From NCBI GenBank assembly GCA_003649665.1, contig QMSL01000014.1, positions 1 to 14,761 of the forward strand: a stretch of DNA of 14,761 nucleotides. The letters run 5' to 3'. Positions 14,220 through 14,761 of this stretch are shown in pieces. The translations under genes were made by a program, and so were the position numbers. Below the pieces are notes generated by a model. That model saw only the letters and a list, made by a program, of their open reading frames with translations. It ran no database searches and was not told the DNA's origin. Numbering within the stretch: position 1 is the stretch's first letter; each line of letters opens with the position of its first letter. The DNA is from Thermoprotei archaeon. GTDB lineage: Archaea > Thermoproteota > Thermoprotei > QMSL01 > B3-G16.

Positions 14220-14491
14220 TGCAGGTATTTAAGGGACCAATGATAGATGTCTACCTCCTCCCAGGCTCTATGACCATAGAATTTAAACATAGAACAATTC
14301 TTGAGGGTAATCCCTATTTTTCAGCACATGCCTTCATTGTAATAGAATATGATGATATAGAAGACGTTTATCTTGAAAATGATATCCTAGTACTCAAATT
14401 GAATGATGGAAGTAAGGTTAAGTTAGAAGTTAATAATGTTAAAAATTTATACGAACATATTAAGAGGATAGTTGAGAGCATTAGAGAATAG
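14216..14491 (+). CDS. Small conserved-looking protein of unknown function downstream of cysS
   Basis: The 91-residue protein (97 if started at ATG 14198) is not one I recognise. The ATG at 14216 is preferred because it overlaps the cysS stop as ATGA and follows the purine-rich GGAGGTGGAGGAGG at 14200-14213; an adjacent ATG at 14219 is also possible. It has no signal peptide, membrane segment or cysteine. The pattern is alternating beta strands (VYLLPGSMTIEFKHRT, AFIVIEYDDIEDVYLEND, ILVLKLNDGSKVKLEV) followed by a C-terminal helix (NLYEHIKRIVESI). This resembles a PH-like barrel capped by one helix, but that is a reading of the pattern only. Coupling to cysS suggests co-expression. It is acidic overall and ends 5 bp from the convergent ferredoxin gene. 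Confidence 0.75.
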   Translation: MMQVFKGPMIDVYLLPGSMTIEFKHRTILEGNPYFSAHAFIVIEYDDIEDVYLENDILVLKLNDGSKVKLEVNNVKNLYEHIKRIVESIRE

Positions 14492-14496
14492 TTCCT

Positions 14497-14718
14497 TTAA
14501 GATGGCTTAGGTCCCGCTTCCGATACATCTACTAGTGTTATTGCCTGTACTGGGCAGTTCTGTACACAAGACTCGCATTCAGTACATGCCTCTGGATGTG
14601 CAACCCATGCTTTTCCATCCTTAATCTCGAAGACATTAGGTGATGCTGGACAGACGCTGTAACAAACTGCACAGCCTATACACTTCTCATGATCAACCTT
14701 AGGCGCTCTCTTCGCCAT
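14497..14718 (-). CDS. Small 2[4Fe-4S] ferredoxin
   Basis: The 73-residue protein from ATG 14718 (76 from GTG 14727) has two CxxCxxCxxxCP cluster motifs, CIGCAVCYSVCP and CTECESCVQNCP, each binding a [4Fe-4S] cluster. A hairpin (NVFEIKDGKAWVAHPEA) separates them, as in archaeal and clostridial-type ferredoxins. It is a cytoplasmic single-electron carrier; partners such as 2-oxoacid oxidoreductases or the Fe-S PP-loop enzyme at 1559-3457 are possible but not shown. ATG 14718 is preferred because GGTG at 14724-14727 acts as a ribosome binding site 6 nt before it. The basic start (AKRAPK) and the KPS tail are ordinary. It is transcribed alone toward the cysS unit. Confidence 0.93.
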   Translation of the reverse strand: MAKRAPKVDHEKCIGCAVCYSVCPASPNVFEIKDGKAWVAHPEACTECESCVQNCPVQAITLVDVSEAGPKPS

Positions 14719-14737
14719 GGCTAACACCAGGCATTAT

Positions 14738-14760
14738 TTTTATTATAAACTCTATTTAAG
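14738..14760 (-). promoter_or_regulatory. AT-rich promoter region of the ferredoxin gene
   Basis: The minus strand reads CTTAAATA (14753-14760) and TTTATAAT (14742-14749). Either could be the TATA box; the first gives a short leader holding GGTG, the second a nearly leaderless message. The window ends here, so the upstream part cannot be read. Confidence 0.35.
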
Positions 14761-14761
14761 C

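Overview
The window looks like part of an archaeal chromosome. The AspRS is archaeal in type, and there are a Thg1-family tRNA-His guanylyltransferase, an ASCH plus winged-helix protein, a PP-loop/PAPS-reductase-like protein with ferredoxin modules, and a short EF-1A-like GTPase. Ribosome binding sites follow the GGTGAT pattern, and TTG/GTG starts are common. AT-rich DNA with a GC-rich structured island between genes suggests a thermophile, most likely from the TACK side of Archaea. I cannot place the phylum from sequence alone.

Layout. (1) 1-4061 is a tightly packed plus-strand run: the 3' end of a biotin carboxylase, a two-anchor extracytoplasmic protein with a glutamine-amidotransferase-like core that lacks its cysteine, a large PP-loop enzyme carrying an APS-reductase-type cysteine set and a C-terminal 2[4Fe-4S] ferredoxin, and an ASCH/winged-helix protein. 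Neighbouring genes overlap by 1, 4 and about 20 bp. (2) 4074-6209 holds Thg1 and then AspRS on the plus strand. (3) 6231-8848 holds, on the minus strand, HisRS followed by a small translational-type GTPase that overlaps it by 4 bp. (4) 8849-9130 is a divergent intergenic region with a 12-bp palindrome, two or three TATA-like elements and a GC-rich hairpin that may be an unannotated RNA. (5) 9131-12609 is a nucleotide-sugar block: a DegT/DnrJ/EryC1 aminotransferase and an SDR epimerase on plus, convergent with a UDP-ManNAc/UDP-glucose-type dehydrogenase on minus. (6) 12753-14718 has CysRS plus a small unknown protein on plus, convergent with a small ferredoxin on minus.

Themes. Three aminoacyl-tRNA synthetases (Asp, His, Cys) and the tRNA-His 5'-end enzyme Thg1 lie within 10 kb, together with RNA-binding-type folds (ASCH, possibly PUA) next to an Fe-S PP-loop enzyme. 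This suggests that the PP-loop protein acts on RNA, perhaps in tRNA modification, rather than in sulfate assimilation; that is inference. The sugar block probably makes an amino or uronic sugar for surface glycans or N-glycans, which fits the eight sequons in the membrane protein.

The most unusual points are: two genes whose best-supported start codons are non-standard (ATA for the aminotransferase, CTG for CysRS), each placed behind a good Shine-Dalgarno; the GC-rich hairpin with its own TATA-like box; a translational GTPase with DTPGL instead of DxPGH; an SDR with YxxxM instead of YxxxK; and an enlarged HisRS insertion. No tRNA, rRNA, CRISPR, insertion sequence or prophage gene was seen.
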